Origin: Gemmata sp.
Lineage (GTDB): Bacteria > Planctomycetota > Planctomycetia > Gemmatales > Gemmataceae
NCBI GenBank assembly: GCA_025055115.1
Contig: JANWYJ010000085.1
Location: 1 to 43,933, forward strand
DNA: 43,933 bases
Direction of reading: 5' to 3'
Shown piece by piece: positions 32,588 through 41,084 of this stretch (the stretch's first letter is position 1; each line of letters starts with the position of its first letter). A model generated the notes under the pieces. The model was not told where the DNA came from and ran no database searches. It worked only from the letters and a program-made list of their open reading frames with translations. Both the position numbers and the translations under genes were made by a program.

Positions 32588-34573
32588 ATGAGTGCTGCCA
32601 TGGCCGACGGTTGGGAGCAGCGATGGCTTGCAGACAAAACCGGTTCGATTTTCCGCAGCGATCCGGTCGCCACCGCCAATCTGCCAGAACTCGTCTTCAA
32701 CGCCCACCCAGCTCCGATGTGGGTATTCGACACCCGCTCGCTGCGGTTTCTGGCCGTCAACGACGCTGTCGTGATTCGCTATGGCTATTCCCGGGATGAG
32801 CTGCTGAATCTGACGCTGCGCGAAGTGGTGGCGGCGGAAACCACCGAGTGGCTACTGCGGGAATTGGCCTCCGAAACCCTGCTGCCGGGAACTGTGCTAA
32901 CCTGGCCGCACCGGACCAAAGCCGGTGTTCTGCTGCCCCTCGAAGCGATTGCTACCCCGTTGGCCGACCCCAATCGCCAGGCCTGGCTTGTCGTTGGGAC
33001 TGATATTACCGAGCGACGCCGAACCGAAGCGGCCCTTCGCCAAAGCGAAGAACACCTGCGCAACATCTTGGCCCACATCCCCTGTGGAGTGTTTTGGAAA
33101 GATCGGGCACTGATTTATCTGGGTTGCAACGACCAGTTTGCCCGCGACTGCGGTCTGAGCGTCGCCGGCGAGGTCGTAGGGCGAACGGATGACGACCTGA
33201 CCACCTGCACCGACGAAGTCGAACTCAGCCAAAGCCGCGATCTGCAAGTGATCCACAACGGCACCCCGTTACTCAATGTCGAAGAAACCCGGACGCGCCC
33301 CGACGGCATGAAAGCCACGTTGCTCATCAGCCGCGTCCCCATGCTCGATACCCACCAGCGAGTCATCGGCATTCTGGGGGTCTACCAAGATGTGACCGAA
33401 CTCAAACGGCTCGAAATTCAGTTCCGCCAAGCGCAGAAGATGGAAGCTATTGGCCGACTCGCCGGCGGGGTGGCCCACGATTTTAATAATTTGCTCACCA
33501 TCATCTCCGGCAATATCCATCTGATGCAAAGTGTACCGTCTGACGATCCGGAGTTTCCCCGCCTGTTGGAGGATGTTCGCGACGCCGCCGAACGCGCCGC
33601 CACCCTGACCCGACAGCTCCTCACCTTCAGCCGCAAACAACCCACCCGGCCCGAAGTCTGCGACCTCAACGCGATTATCACGGAGTTTCTCAGCATGCTC
33701 CGCCGCTTGATTGGTGACCGCGCCCGGATTTGCACCGAACTCCATGAACAACCCATTCCCGTCAAAGTCGACCGCAGCCAGATTGAACAAGTCCTGTTGA
33801 ATTTGGCCGTCAACGCCAAGGATGCCATGCCCCAGGGGGGAACGATCACGATTGCTACAACCGCTGAACTTGGCGGCGAGCGCTGGGCGGTACTGCGGGT
33901 CGCCGACACCGGCTGCGGTATGACCGAGGAGGTGAAAAAACACCTCTTCGAGCCGTTTTTCACCACCAAAGACGTGGGCAAGGGCACCGGGCTGGGGTTG
34001 GCCACCGTCTACGGCATCGTGCAAAAAGCCCGCGGTACGATTGATGTCGATTCGACCGTCGGTGTCGGAACAACCTTCACTATCCGCCTGCCGTGGTGCG
34101 ATGATCCCCCCAAGACTTCGACCACCTTGCCCAGCAGTTCTGTCGCGACGCGTCCCAATGCTGCCGTGCGGTCGATACTTCTGGTCGAGGATGAGGAACG
34201 GTTACGGAAAATGGCCCGCTTCACCCTCGAAGGGCAAGGTTTTTGCGTCTTTGAAGCCGATTGTGCCCATACCGCGCTACAGTTGCTCACCCCCGAGCGG
34301 TCGTGCGATTTGCTGATCACCGATATGGTGATGCCCGGTATGGACGGTCGGGCGCTGGCGGCGCAAGTGCGGACGCAGCGACCGGAAATCGGAGTGGTTT
34401 TTATCTCGGGTTTTGTGCCCGATCAGGAGCGGCTGGAGGGAGTGCCCGGAGCGTTATTCCTACCGAAACCCTTTACGCCCTTGGATTTAGTGAAAACGGT
34501 CGAACGGGCCTTGCGGCGTTGGCCGCCGGCGTCGCACACTGCTAGCCAACGGCGCTTTCCCGGTTCGTCCTAG
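32588..34573 (+). CDS. PAS-PAS hybrid histidine kinase with C-terminal REC
   Basis: A 661-residue cytosolic sensor kinase. Two PAS domains (about 33-145, ending in the [14 protein letters not shown] linker, and about 150-275), then HisKA with phospho-acceptor H297 in [11 protein letters not shown], HATPase with N409 ([12 protein letters not shown]), DTGCGM and GKGTGLGLA boxes, and a C-terminal receiver domain with D579 and K627. No membrane helix, so its signal is likely a soluble ligand or redox state. The start is chosen as ATG 32588; further upstream in-frame codons run through the spacer duplication and into the neighbouring gene's start, and ATG 32600 is an alternative. The REC-HDOD gene follows after 11 bases, so they form an operon. 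Confidence 0.88.
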   Translation: MSAAMADGWEQRWLADKTGSIFRSDPVATANLPELVFNAHPAPMWVFDTRSLRFLAVNDAVVIRYGYSRDELLNLTLREVVAAETTEWLLRELASETLLPGTVLTWPHRTKAGVLLPLEAIATPLADPNRQAWLVVGTDITERRRTEAALRQSEEHLRNILAHIPCGVFWKDRALIYLGCNDQFARDCGLSVAGEVVGRTDDDLTTCTDEVELSQSRDLQVIHNGTPLLNVEETRTRPDGMKATLLISRVPMLDTHQRVIGILGVYQDVTELKRLEIQFRQAQKMEAIGRLAGGVAHDFNNLLTIISGNIHLMQSVPSDDPEFPRLLEDVRDAAERAATLTRQLLTFSRKQPTRPEVCDLNAIITEFLSMLRRLIGDRARICTELHEQPIPVKVDRSQIEQVLLNLAVNAKDAMPQGGTITIATTAELGGERWAVLRVADTGCGMTEEVKKHLFEPFFTTKDVGKGTGLGLATVYGIVQKARGTIDVDSTVGVGTTFTIRLPWCDDPPKTSTTLPSSSVATRPNAAVRSILLVEDEERLRKMARFTLEGQGFCVFEADCAHTALQLLTPERSCDLLITDMVMPGMDGRALAAQVRTQRPEIGVVFISGFVPDQERLEGVPGALFLPKPFTPLDLVKTVERALRRWPPASHTASQRRFPGSS

Positions 34574-34584
34574 GTATCTGTGCC

Positions 34585-35766
34585 ATGAGCGGTCGGGTTT
34601 TCCTGGTCACCCACGATGCAACGACGCAACGCTTGGTGTGGCAAGCTTTTGCGCCTGTCCAGCACGAATGGGAAATACTCTTCAGTCGCGGTGGACCGGA
34701 AGCATTGCGGCTTCTGGAGGGAGCCGCGTTCGACTCGGTCATCCTGGATGCGCAACTGGCCGGCATTTCTTGCACCGAGCTGCTATTGGAAGTGCGTCGA
34801 CGCCATCCGCGGACAGCACGCCTGGTGTTGGCCCCTGTGGGAAGTCCCGAGGTGGTCCAGTTGGTCGCGCTGGCCCATCGGGTATTACCCAAACCGTGCC
34901 CTGCGGCCGAGCTGGTCAACGCCGTCCAGCGGGCCTACTGTCTGCGGGAATTGCTCGGCAGTTCCTCGTTGGTGTCCGTCATTGGGCGGCTGACCAGTGT
35001 CCCGGCTTTGTCCACCCTCTACACGCAGATCGCCGACACCCTCATGCAGCCCGATTACTCCCTGGCCGCGGTGGGCGAGTTGGTTTCCCAAGACCTGGGT
35101 ATTGCTGCCCGTCTGCTGCAAATGGCCAACTCGGCTCTCGTCGGCCTGCGCAAGCCCGCGGCGACCCCCAGCCAAGCGGTGAAAATCCTTGGCGCGGACC
35201 TGACACGCACTCTCATTCTCGCAGCCGATCTGTTTTCCCGTTACAACCCCCAGATGCTACGGCCCTTCTCGATTGAACTGTTATGGGAACATAGTCAGGC
35301 GGTGGCTGAGCTGGCCGCTGCCATCGCCACCAGCGAACGCGCCGACGAACGGGTAGTCCGTGAATCGGCCCTCGCCGGGCTTCTTCACGATATTGGCCGA
35401 TTAACACTCGCCAGCCAACTGGCCGGCCCCTATCGGGAAGTGATGAACGCCATGCGGATCGACAATCTCCGCGCCGAAGACGCCGAACGGCAAGTTCTGG
35501 GAACGTCGCATGCGGAAGTCGGGGCCTATCTGTTGGGGTTATGGGGCCTGCCCGACGCGATTGTGGAAGCTGTGGCGTGGCACCATCACCCCAGCGGCTG
35601 CCCCAGCACCGGCTTTACCCCACTGACCGCGGTTCACGCCGCCGATACGATTCTACACGCTGCCGACAACGCCCAACCCGACGGCGAATACCTCGCCCGC
35701 TTGGGGCTGTCGTCGCGCTGGAGCGCCTGGCTGGCCTTGCGCGAAGCGCCGAAAGTGTTGACCTGA
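34585..35766 (+). CDS. REC-HDOD signalling protein
   Basis: A 393-residue protein with an N-terminal receiver-like domain (D55 and K103 kept, but only one of the paired acidic residues near position 11) and an HDOD domain from about 125 to 330 with H268-D269 in LLHDIGRL. HDOD proteins are a divergent branch of the HD superfamily with signalling roles, often acting downstream of two-component systems. It follows the hybrid kinase by 11 bases on the same strand, which makes it the likely output partner. The incomplete acidic pocket could mean weak or no phosphorylation. Start ATG 34585; no strong ribosome binding site (translational coupling is plausible). Confidence 0.86.
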   Translation: MSGRVFLVTHDATTQRLVWQAFAPVQHEWEILFSRGGPEALRLLEGAAFDSVILDAQLAGISCTELLLEVRRRHPRTARLVLAPVGSPEVVQLVALAHRVLPKPCPAAELVNAVQRAYCLRELLGSSSLVSVIGRLTSVPALSTLYTQIADTLMQPDYSLAAVGELVSQDLGIAARLLQMANSALVGLRKPAATPSQAVKILGADLTRTLILAADLFSRYNPQMLRPFSIELLWEHSQAVAELAAAIATSERADERVVRESALAGLLHDIGRLTLASQLAGPYREVMNAMRIDNLRAEDAERQVLGTSHAEVGAYLLGLWGLPDAIVEAVAWHHHPSGCPSTGFTPLTAVHAADTILHAADNAQPDGEYLARLGLSSRWSAWLALREAPKVLT

Positions 35767-35813
35767 AACAGTTTCCGACAAGCGCAGGCGCTCCAGCGGC
35801 CCGCCAGCCGACA

Positions 35814-36506
35814 TCACTTCTTGGCCAGGTTCTTAAACGTGATGTCCTGGAAAACGACGCGCATCTTCGGATAGCCAGCGTGCGCTTGGAAGGCGATAAT
35901 CCCCTCCAACGGTGCCGGTGCTCCTTCCGTCACCTTCCCGTCCTTGTCCTTTTTGCCGGGCAGTCGGGGAAAATCTTGATCGATCATCGTTTCGCCGTTG
36001 ATCTTAATCGTGATGCGGGTTCCTTGAGCACGAATGAAGTAGTCGTTGTAATCCGTTTCTTTCACCACTTTTTTGATCGTTTCGGGGTTGGCCGCTTTCA
36101 TCATTCCGCCGACACCTTCGCCATACAAACTGCCCCAATAGCCTTTGCCCACATCGACTTGGGGGCCACGGACCCGGAAAGGCTGTTTGCTGTCTTTGTC
36201 GAAACGCTCGCTGCGTATCTGAATGCCACTGTTGCCAATGCCGCCGTCGAGCAACACTTTGCAGGTCAATTCAAAATCGCTGTATTTGGTTTTGGAACAG
36301 AAGAAGGTGTTGTATTTGGGGTCTTCTTTGGTTTCCCCGATGATGGTTCGTGTTTTGGGGTCGAGTTTCCAAATGTCGTCGCGGCCTTCCCAATTGTCGG
36401 GTTGGAGGAAGTCCGCGGTGTCATCGGCACGCAGCCACGAGGCTGGCCCGAGCAGAGCCAAGAAACTCGTCAGGGAGGTGAGCCAGCGGGTACGGTTGGA
36501 GAGCAT
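35814..36506 (-). CDS. Secreted DUF1080 (3-keto-disaccharide hydrolase-like) protein
   Basis: A 230-residue exported protein: signal peptide (1-24), then a concanavalin-like jelly-roll of the DUF1080/3-keto-disaccharide hydrolase family with IGETKEDPKYNTFFCSKTKYSDFEL, NSGIQIRSERF and the C-terminal FQAHAGYPKMRVVFQDITFKNL. Many planctomycetes carry multiple copies, often beside sugar or sulfated-glycan genes. Substrate unknown. Start ATG 36506 has GGAG nine bases upstream; the frame continues to 36794 but that part is antisense to the transporter start. Divergent from the MFS transporter, so the two may be coregulated. Confidence 0.88.
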   Translation of the reverse strand: MLSNRTRWLTSLTSFLALLGPASWLRADDTADFLQPDNWEGRDDIWKLDPKTRTIIGETKEDPKYNTFFCSKTKYSDFELTCKVLLDGGIGNSGIQIRSERFDKDSKQPFRVRGPQVDVGKGYWGSLYGEGVGGMMKAANPETIKKVVKETDYNDYFIRAQGTRITIKINGETMIDQDFPRLPGKKDKDGKVTEGAPAPLEGIIAFQAHAGYPKMRVVFQDITFKNLAKK

Positions 36507-36720
36507 CGGCAGGACTCCGGGAGTGTAAGATGCGGGAGAAATCCCGGTACTTGTAACCGGGACGCAGACATGCTTACGCACCAGACCGCAGAACGCAAGG
36601 GGCGTGTTGCCAAGCGGTCCGAAAAGACCTACCCTCACACCATTGTCGGCTCCGCACGCAAAACGTGTTCCGCAGGGCCGACACCCTCCGCGAATCGCTG
36701 CACCCACCAAGGAGTTGCCT

Positions 36721-38253
36721 GTGTCGTCTGCTTTGGCCGGCGGTGCCGCCCTGGCACCTGTGACCCGTTGGCTGGTCCTGACGGTCGCTGCCATTGGTTT
36801 TCTCTTCGATACCTACGAACTGCTCATGTTCCCGGTCATCGGAGCGCAAGCCCTCGCGGAACTGTTACGAGTTCCGCCCACCGATGATGCCGTGCGGCTG
36901 TGGTCGGGCCGCATGCTGTGGATGGCGGCTCTCTCCGGCGGTATTTTCGGCCTTCTGGGCGGCTATCTGATCGACCAACTGGGCCGCAAAACCGTCATGG
37001 TCGGGAGCATCTTCGTCTACTCGCTGTCGCCGGTGGCGGCGGCGTATAGTACCGAATTGTGGCAGCTGGTCCTGTTCCGTTGCACAACCTTCATCGGTGT
37101 GTGTGTGGAATTGGTCGCCGCGGTGACGTGGCTGGCGGAACTGTTCACGGAGAAGCGACAACGCGAAATGGCCATTGGCTGGACCTTGGCCTTTGCGTCC
37201 TTGGGCGGTATCCTCGTCACCGAGGTGTTTAATGAAATCGTGGCCTTTCTCCAAGCCCACCCCGATGGGCTGGCATGGGTGCCCGTCCCGGTCGCCGCCT
37301 GGCGTTACACCCTGCTGACCGGGCTGATTCCCGGAGCACTGATACTCATCTTGATGCCGTTTGTTCCCGAAAGCCGCATCTGGCAAGAGCGTAAAGCCGC
37401 CGGCACACTCCAGCGCCCCAGTCTGCGTGAACTTTTCTCCCCGGCTTTGCGTCGGACAACGATCGTCACAACTCTATTGTCGGCATGTGGTTACGCGGCA
37501 GCCTTTGGCGCACTCCAACTGACGCCCCTGCAAATGGCCCCTGGGTTGCCCGCCCTGGACCCCATCAAAAAAGAATACCTGCCGCAAGTCAAAGCTGCGG
37601 AAAAACAACTCGCGGAAGCCCAAGAGCGACTCCAAAAAGCCAGCACCGCCGACAAGGCCTCCGCCGAGGCGGCCGTCCAAGCGGCTACCAAAGCCCTCGC
37701 CAATGCTCGCAAGCCCATCAACGACGAGATCAACGCCAAACGGGGCAACATTCAACGCTGGCAAGAACTCGGCGGTCTGACGGGGCGGATTCTCTTTGCC
37801 ATTTTGGTGGTGTATGTCGCTAGCCGCGTGTTGATTCGCATCTTCCTGCTACCCGGCGTGATCCTCTTTCCCCTCACCTACCTGGTACTTTACCAAAGCG
37901 ACTACACGATCTTCGCCATCGCCATCTTTGTCTGTGGTCTGCTAACGATCGCGCAGTTCAGCTACGTCAGCGAATATTTGCCGAAGGTGTTCCCGGTGCA
38001 CCTGCGTGGCACCGGCAGCGGATTTGCGACCAACGTCGGCGGTCGCATGCTGGGGACGATGGCCGCAACCCTCAACACCGAGTTGCTTGCCCCGCTGTTT
38101 TTCCCAGATGAAGGACCGGAGAAAAACCCCCTGCGCGTCGCGATGGCCGCGGCCATTATTGGCGGAGCCGTCTACGCTCTGGCCCTCGTGCTATCGTTTC
38201 TCCTGCCACCACCGCAGACCGAACAACCCCCACCATCCGCCGAGACAAGTTGA
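36721..38253 (+). CDS. MFS transporter with a periplasmic coiled-coil insertion
   Basis: A 510-residue major facilitator family transporter. N-terminal half: about six helices with the loop 2-3 motif GGYLIDQLGRKT and a VPESRIWQERKAAGTL central loop. After the seventh helix (about 243-265) comes an insertion of some 70 residues (about 275-345), rich in Ala, Lys, Glu and Gln with a heptad pattern, followed by five more helices (SYVSEYLPKVFPVHLRGTGSGFATNVGGR in helix 10-11). By topology this loop is on the periplasmic side. Substrate unknown; sugar or organic acid transport fits the family. The start is GTG 36721, six bases after AAGGAG, a strong site; an ATG at 36604 would add an unlikely polar tail. 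Divergent from the DUF1080 gene. Confidence 0.83.
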   Translation: MSSALAGGAALAPVTRWLVLTVAAIGFLFDTYELLMFPVIGAQALAELLRVPPTDDAVRLWSGRMLWMAALSGGIFGLLGGYLIDQLGRKTVMVGSIFVYSLSPVAAAYSTELWQLVLFRCTTFIGVCVELVAAVTWLAELFTEKRQREMAIGWTLAFASLGGILVTEVFNEIVAFLQAHPDGLAWVPVPVAAWRYTLLTGLIPGALILILMPFVPESRIWQERKAAGTLQRPSLRELFSPALRRTTIVTTLLSACGYAAAFGALQLTPLQMAPGLPALDPIKKEYLPQVKAAEKQLAEAQERLQKASTADKASAEAAVQAATKALANARKPINDEINAKRGNIQRWQELGGLTGRILFAILVVYVASRVLIRIFLLPGVILFPLTYLVLYQSDYTIFAIAIFVCGLLTIAQFSYVSEYLPKVFPVHLRGTGSGFATNVGGRMLGTMAATLNTELLAPLFFPDEGPEKNPLRVAMAAAIIGGAVYALALVLSFLLPPPQTEQPPPSAETS

Positions 38254-38289
38254 GTTGACGCCCCGGCGAACTTCCGCGAGCATGACGCT

Positions 38290-38694
38290 ATGGGAATGAG
38301 CATGAAGAAGTTCGCCGCCATCGTCCGGCACGCCGTCGAGTCGTTGCCCGACGAGATCAAAGCCCATCTTGAAAACGTCGTCATTGATGTGGAAGAAGAG
38401 CCGTCCGTCGAATTCCTCCGCCAAGCCGGTTTTACCGACGAGGAAATTGCCGCGGGGGAATCCCTGTACGGCTACTTCATGCCGCTGGAGGGTGTCAGCG
38501 CTACCGAGATGCTCGAAAACCCCAACCGCATCATCATTTTCCGCAATCCTTTGGAAGAAGACTTCCCCGACCCACACGATTTGCAGATCGAAATTCGCAA
38601 AACCGTCGTTCACGAAATTGCCCACCACTTCGGCCTGACCGACCGCGACCTCGAAAAATTCGACGACAACCCGAATCCCTTCCACGATCCGTGA
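38290..38694 (+). CDS. Small zincin-like metallopeptidase (metallopeptidase family protein)
   Basis: A 134-residue protein of the zincin_1 family (PF06262-like), with the signature HEIAHHFG at about residue 111 supplying two zinc ligands and the glutamate, and acidic residues further on. No signal peptide; likely cytosolic. Substrate unknown for the family. The ATG at 38290 is the first of three in-frame ATGs (38296 and 38302 are alternatives). It follows the transporter after 36 bases and may be cotranscribed. The end of the gene, with its stop, is copied 45 bp downstream. Confidence 0.82.
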   Translation: MGMSMKKFAAIVRHAVESLPDEIKAHLENVVIDVEEEPSVEFLRQAGFTDEEIAAGESLYGYFMPLEGVSATEMLENPNRIIIFRNPLEEDFPDPHDLQIEIRKTVVHEIAHHFGLTDRDLEKFDDNPNPFHDP

Positions 38695-38767
38695 TGGCCG
38701 CGCTGTGGCATCCGGCTGCACCTCGTTTCCGATCCGTGATGGCCGCGATGCCGCATCCGGCCGCACC
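38686..38767 (+). repeat. Imperfect 37-bp direct repeat of a gene end with its stop
   Basis: The end of the zincin gene from GATCCGTGATGGCCGC (38686) through the stop (38692-38694) and 28 bp beyond recurs at 38731-38767 with several substitutions, a 45-bp period. Confidence 0.88.
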
Positions 38768-38796
38768 GCTTTTCAGAAGCCATCTTGCCAACGACG

Positions 38797-38920
38797 CTAC
38801 CGCGGGCCACGCTCGACATACACCCCGCTCCCCATGGGGCAGCTGATCGGCTGGCCGTGATCTTGGTAGTCCGCGGTCTTCGCCTTGCACTTTTGCGCGG
38901 GCTTGGCTATCCCCCCCCAT
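38797..38920 (-). pseudogene. Possible small ORF interrupted at a G8 tract
   Basis: On the - strand an open frame with coding-like codon use ends at a TAG (38797-38799) and reads GQPISCPMGSGVYVERGPR before it. It has no in-frame ATG because a run of eight G (38911-38918) separates it from ATG 38918-38920; with seven G it would be a 40-residue cysteine-containing protein. It could be a sequencing error, a frameshifted remnant, a phase-variable gene, or chance. I do not recognise a family. Confidence 0.25.
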
Positions 38921-38952
38921 CCCCGCGGAAGATATTGTCGTGAGGCTTGAAT

Positions 38953-39906
38953 ATGCCCCTGCCGGTGGCGTTAAGTCTGACTGATGTAACGGTACGCTAT
39001 GGCGAGCGTGTAGCGCTGGATCGTGTCTGCTTGGAGGTTCATCGCGGTGAAATCGTCGGTTTGCTAGGCCCCAACGGCTCGGGCAAAAGTAGTACCCTCG
39101 CCGTGGCCGCGGGCCTTCTGGAGCCAGCTACGGGAACAGTCCAGATCGAAGGCCACAGCCGTGCTGCCGATCCTCAGGGCTTCGCCTTGCGTGTGGGTTT
39201 AGTTCCTCAAGAACCGGCTGTGTACGAAGAGTTCACAGCCTATGAGAATTTAATATTTTTCGGGGAACTGTATGGCTTGCGCGGAAGTGACTTGCGCCGT
39301 CGCGTGGTGCGCACACTGGCCCGGCTTCAACTCACCGAGCGGGCGCACGATCGGGTGGGGACCTTCTCTGGAGGGATGAAACAGCGGCTGAATCTGGCCA
39401 TCGCTCTGTTACACGACCCCCCCGTACTGTTGCTCGACGAACCGACGGCGGCTCTCGACCCAGCGAGCCGCGATGCGCTTCTGGCCGACCTGACCCGTTT
39501 TCGCGACGACGGCCACGCCATTCTGTTAACTACCCACCACATCGACGAAGCGGAAGGCGGCTGCGACCGCGTCGCTATCCTGGCGGGGGGGCGAGTGGTG
39601 GCCTGCGGGGCAGCGGCCGAGTTGCTCCGCCCCCGGCAGGCCGATCGCGCGATTCTCTATGGGCATCTCCGTACTCGGCCACCCAAATTCCTCGAAAAAG
39701 CTCTCCGCCGCCGCCTCGGTTCACAAGTGGAATTGGAAATCACCGGCCGCCGGCTCCGCCTTGCGGCGGACAGCCACGAAGAACTCGGCTATGCCCTCGC
39801 CACCCTGCTGGCTGATGGCGTCGAGTTGGAGGCGTACCGCACGCCGGCCGGAGCCTTAGAACGGGCATTGCGGGCCGATCACTCCGCGGGGGGGCATGGC
39901 GCGTGA
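38953..39906 (+). CDS. ABC transporter ATP-binding protein
   Basis: A 317-residue ABC ATPase of the ABC-2 export type (NatA/CcmA-like). Walker A GPNGSGKSS (about 38-46), Q-loop VPQEP, signature TFSGGMKQRL, Walker B VLLLDEPTAALD and the H-loop TTHH are all present; a C-terminal extension of about 90 residues follows. It powers the permease next to it. Start ATG 38953 has GAGG seven bases upstream. A TTG six bases earlier sits too close to that site. The stop overlaps the GTG start of the permease by 4 bp (GTGA). Confidence 0.93.
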   Translation: MPLPVALSLTDVTVRYGERVALDRVCLEVHRGEIVGLLGPNGSGKSSTLAVAAGLLEPATGTVQIEGHSRAADPQGFALRVGLVPQEPAVYEEFTAYENLIFFGELYGLRGSDLRRRVVRTLARLQLTERAHDRVGTFSGGMKQRLNLAIALLHDPPVLLLDEPTAALDPASRDALLADLTRFRDDGHAILLTTHHIDEAEGGCDRVAILAGGRVVACGAAAELLRPRQADRAILYGHLRTRPPKFLEKALRRRLGSQVELEITGRRLRLAADSHEELGYALATLLADGVELEAYRTPAGALERALRADHSAGGHGA

Positions 39907-41084
39907 GCCGCAAACTCGAACTGACCTTCAGTTGGGCACGCAAAGAGTGGCGCCGGTTCTGGACCGACCGCCGCGCCGCCCTGATGGGCTTAGCCGTTCC
40001 TATCGTGCTCGCCTCGGCCTTCGGTATCATCTTCCACCGAACGCCGCAACACAACACGAAACTTCCTGTGGTGGTTGTGCTCGAAGAATCCGGGCCATTC
40101 AGCCGACAGGTGGCCGATGATCTGCTGGCCTCAACGCGACTGGAAGCCCAAGAACTGCCCCGCGACGAAGCTGAGGCCCTGGTGGCGCGACGGCGTGCGG
40201 TGGCCATCGTCTTGCCTCGTGGGTTGGAACAGCTGCAACACTGGCAGCCGGATAGTCCCGGCGAACGCCCCGTTCTGGTTCTTCTGCACCATCCCGGTGC
40301 TAGCACGGAAATGCAATGGGCTGAAGGAGTTGTGACGGAAACCGTCATGCAACGGCTCGCCCGCGAGGCCTTCGGCGCCGATGCCAACGCGCTGGCGCCG
40401 CCGTTTGGCGTCCAAGCATCGGCTGTCACCCCGCACCCGCAGGCGCAATTCAACTCCTACACCCACAGTTTTTGCGGCATGACGATTCAGTACTTGCTGT
40501 TGTGGGGTATGGAAAGCGGGTTGCTGCTGTTGCGAGAACGGCAACGCCCCGTCTGGCTCCGCCTGCGAGCCGCCGCGGTGCCGTTGTCGTGCATCCTGAC
40601 CGGACAAGTCATCGCCACGGCCGCGGTCGCAATATTACAAATTGTCACCACCTTCACATTCGGCTACTTGGTCTTCGGGGTGAAGATCGAGGGTTCGCTC
40701 GTGGGCTTTGCGTTGTTGGCGGTCACGGCTGGCAGTTTGGCGGCGGCCACCGGTTTGACCGTTGCGGCTTTGGGCGGCACCGAAGAGCGCGCCCGCAGTG
40801 TCAGTATCCTGCTGATTCTGACCTTGGCCATGCTGGGCGGCTTATGGGTTCCGGGTTTTCTGCTGCCTGGGTGGGTCCGCGACATCGGCTGGCTGTTGCC
40901 TACCACCTGGGCGATGCACGGCCTGGAAAGCGTCACCTGGCAACGCGCCAGCCTGATGGAAGTTTTGCCGAGTATTGGAGTTGTGTTCGGATTCGCCAGT
41001 CTGTTACTTGTCCTGGCCACGGTGCGGTTAGGCCAGGCCGAACGGACTGGGCAACGCGGATTTGTTCAAGGAGCGATGCGATGA
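39903..41084 (+). CDS. ABC-2 type transporter permease
   Basis: A 393-residue permease with one N-terminal membrane helix (about 20-40), an external domain (about 45-200), and five or more C-terminal helices (for example LLLLRERQ ... SCILTGQVIATAAVAILQIVTTF; SILLILTLAMLGGLWVPGF). This layout and the FNSYTHSFCGMTIQY stretch fit the ABC2_membrane_3 family. The cargo is unknown. The GTG start overlaps the ATPase stop (GTGA), and its own stop overlaps the next start (ATGA), so the three genes are probably translated in a coupled way. An alternative ATG at 39896 is in a different frame. Confidence 0.87.
   Translation: MSRKLELTFSWARKEWRRFWTDRRAALMGLAVPIVLASAFGIIFHRTPQHNTKLPVVVVLEESGPFSRQVADDLLASTRLEAQELPRDEAEALVARRRAVAIVLPRGLEQLQHWQPDSPGERPVLVLLHHPGASTEMQWAEGVVTETVMQRLAREAFGADANALAPPFGVQASAVTPHPQAQFNSYTHSFCGMTIQYLLLWGMESGLLLLRERQRPVWLRLRAAAVPLSCILTGQVIATAAVAILQIVTTFTFGYLVFGVKIEGSLVGFALLAVTAGSLAAATGLTVAALGGTEERARSVSILLILTLAMLGGLWVPGFLLPGWVRDIGWLLPTTWAMHGLESVTWQRASLMEVLPSIGVVFGFASLLLVLATVRLGQAERTGQRGFVQGAMR

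Noticed and set aside
36543-36561. Hairpin CCCGGT/ACCGGG in the DUF1080-MFS spacer as a terminator
   Set aside because: Only 6 bp, no T-run, and it lies upstream of both divergent genes where a terminator is not expected.
35541-36887. 448-codon + strand frame across the DUF1080 gene
   Set aside because: It overlaps the HDOD gene end, the whole DUF1080 gene antisense and the transporter start, with no protein-like features.
40472-41080. N-terminal extension of the redoxin frame into the permease gene
   Set aside because: The permease frame covers this part with membrane helices; the redoxin has a signal peptide and ribosome binding site at 41081.
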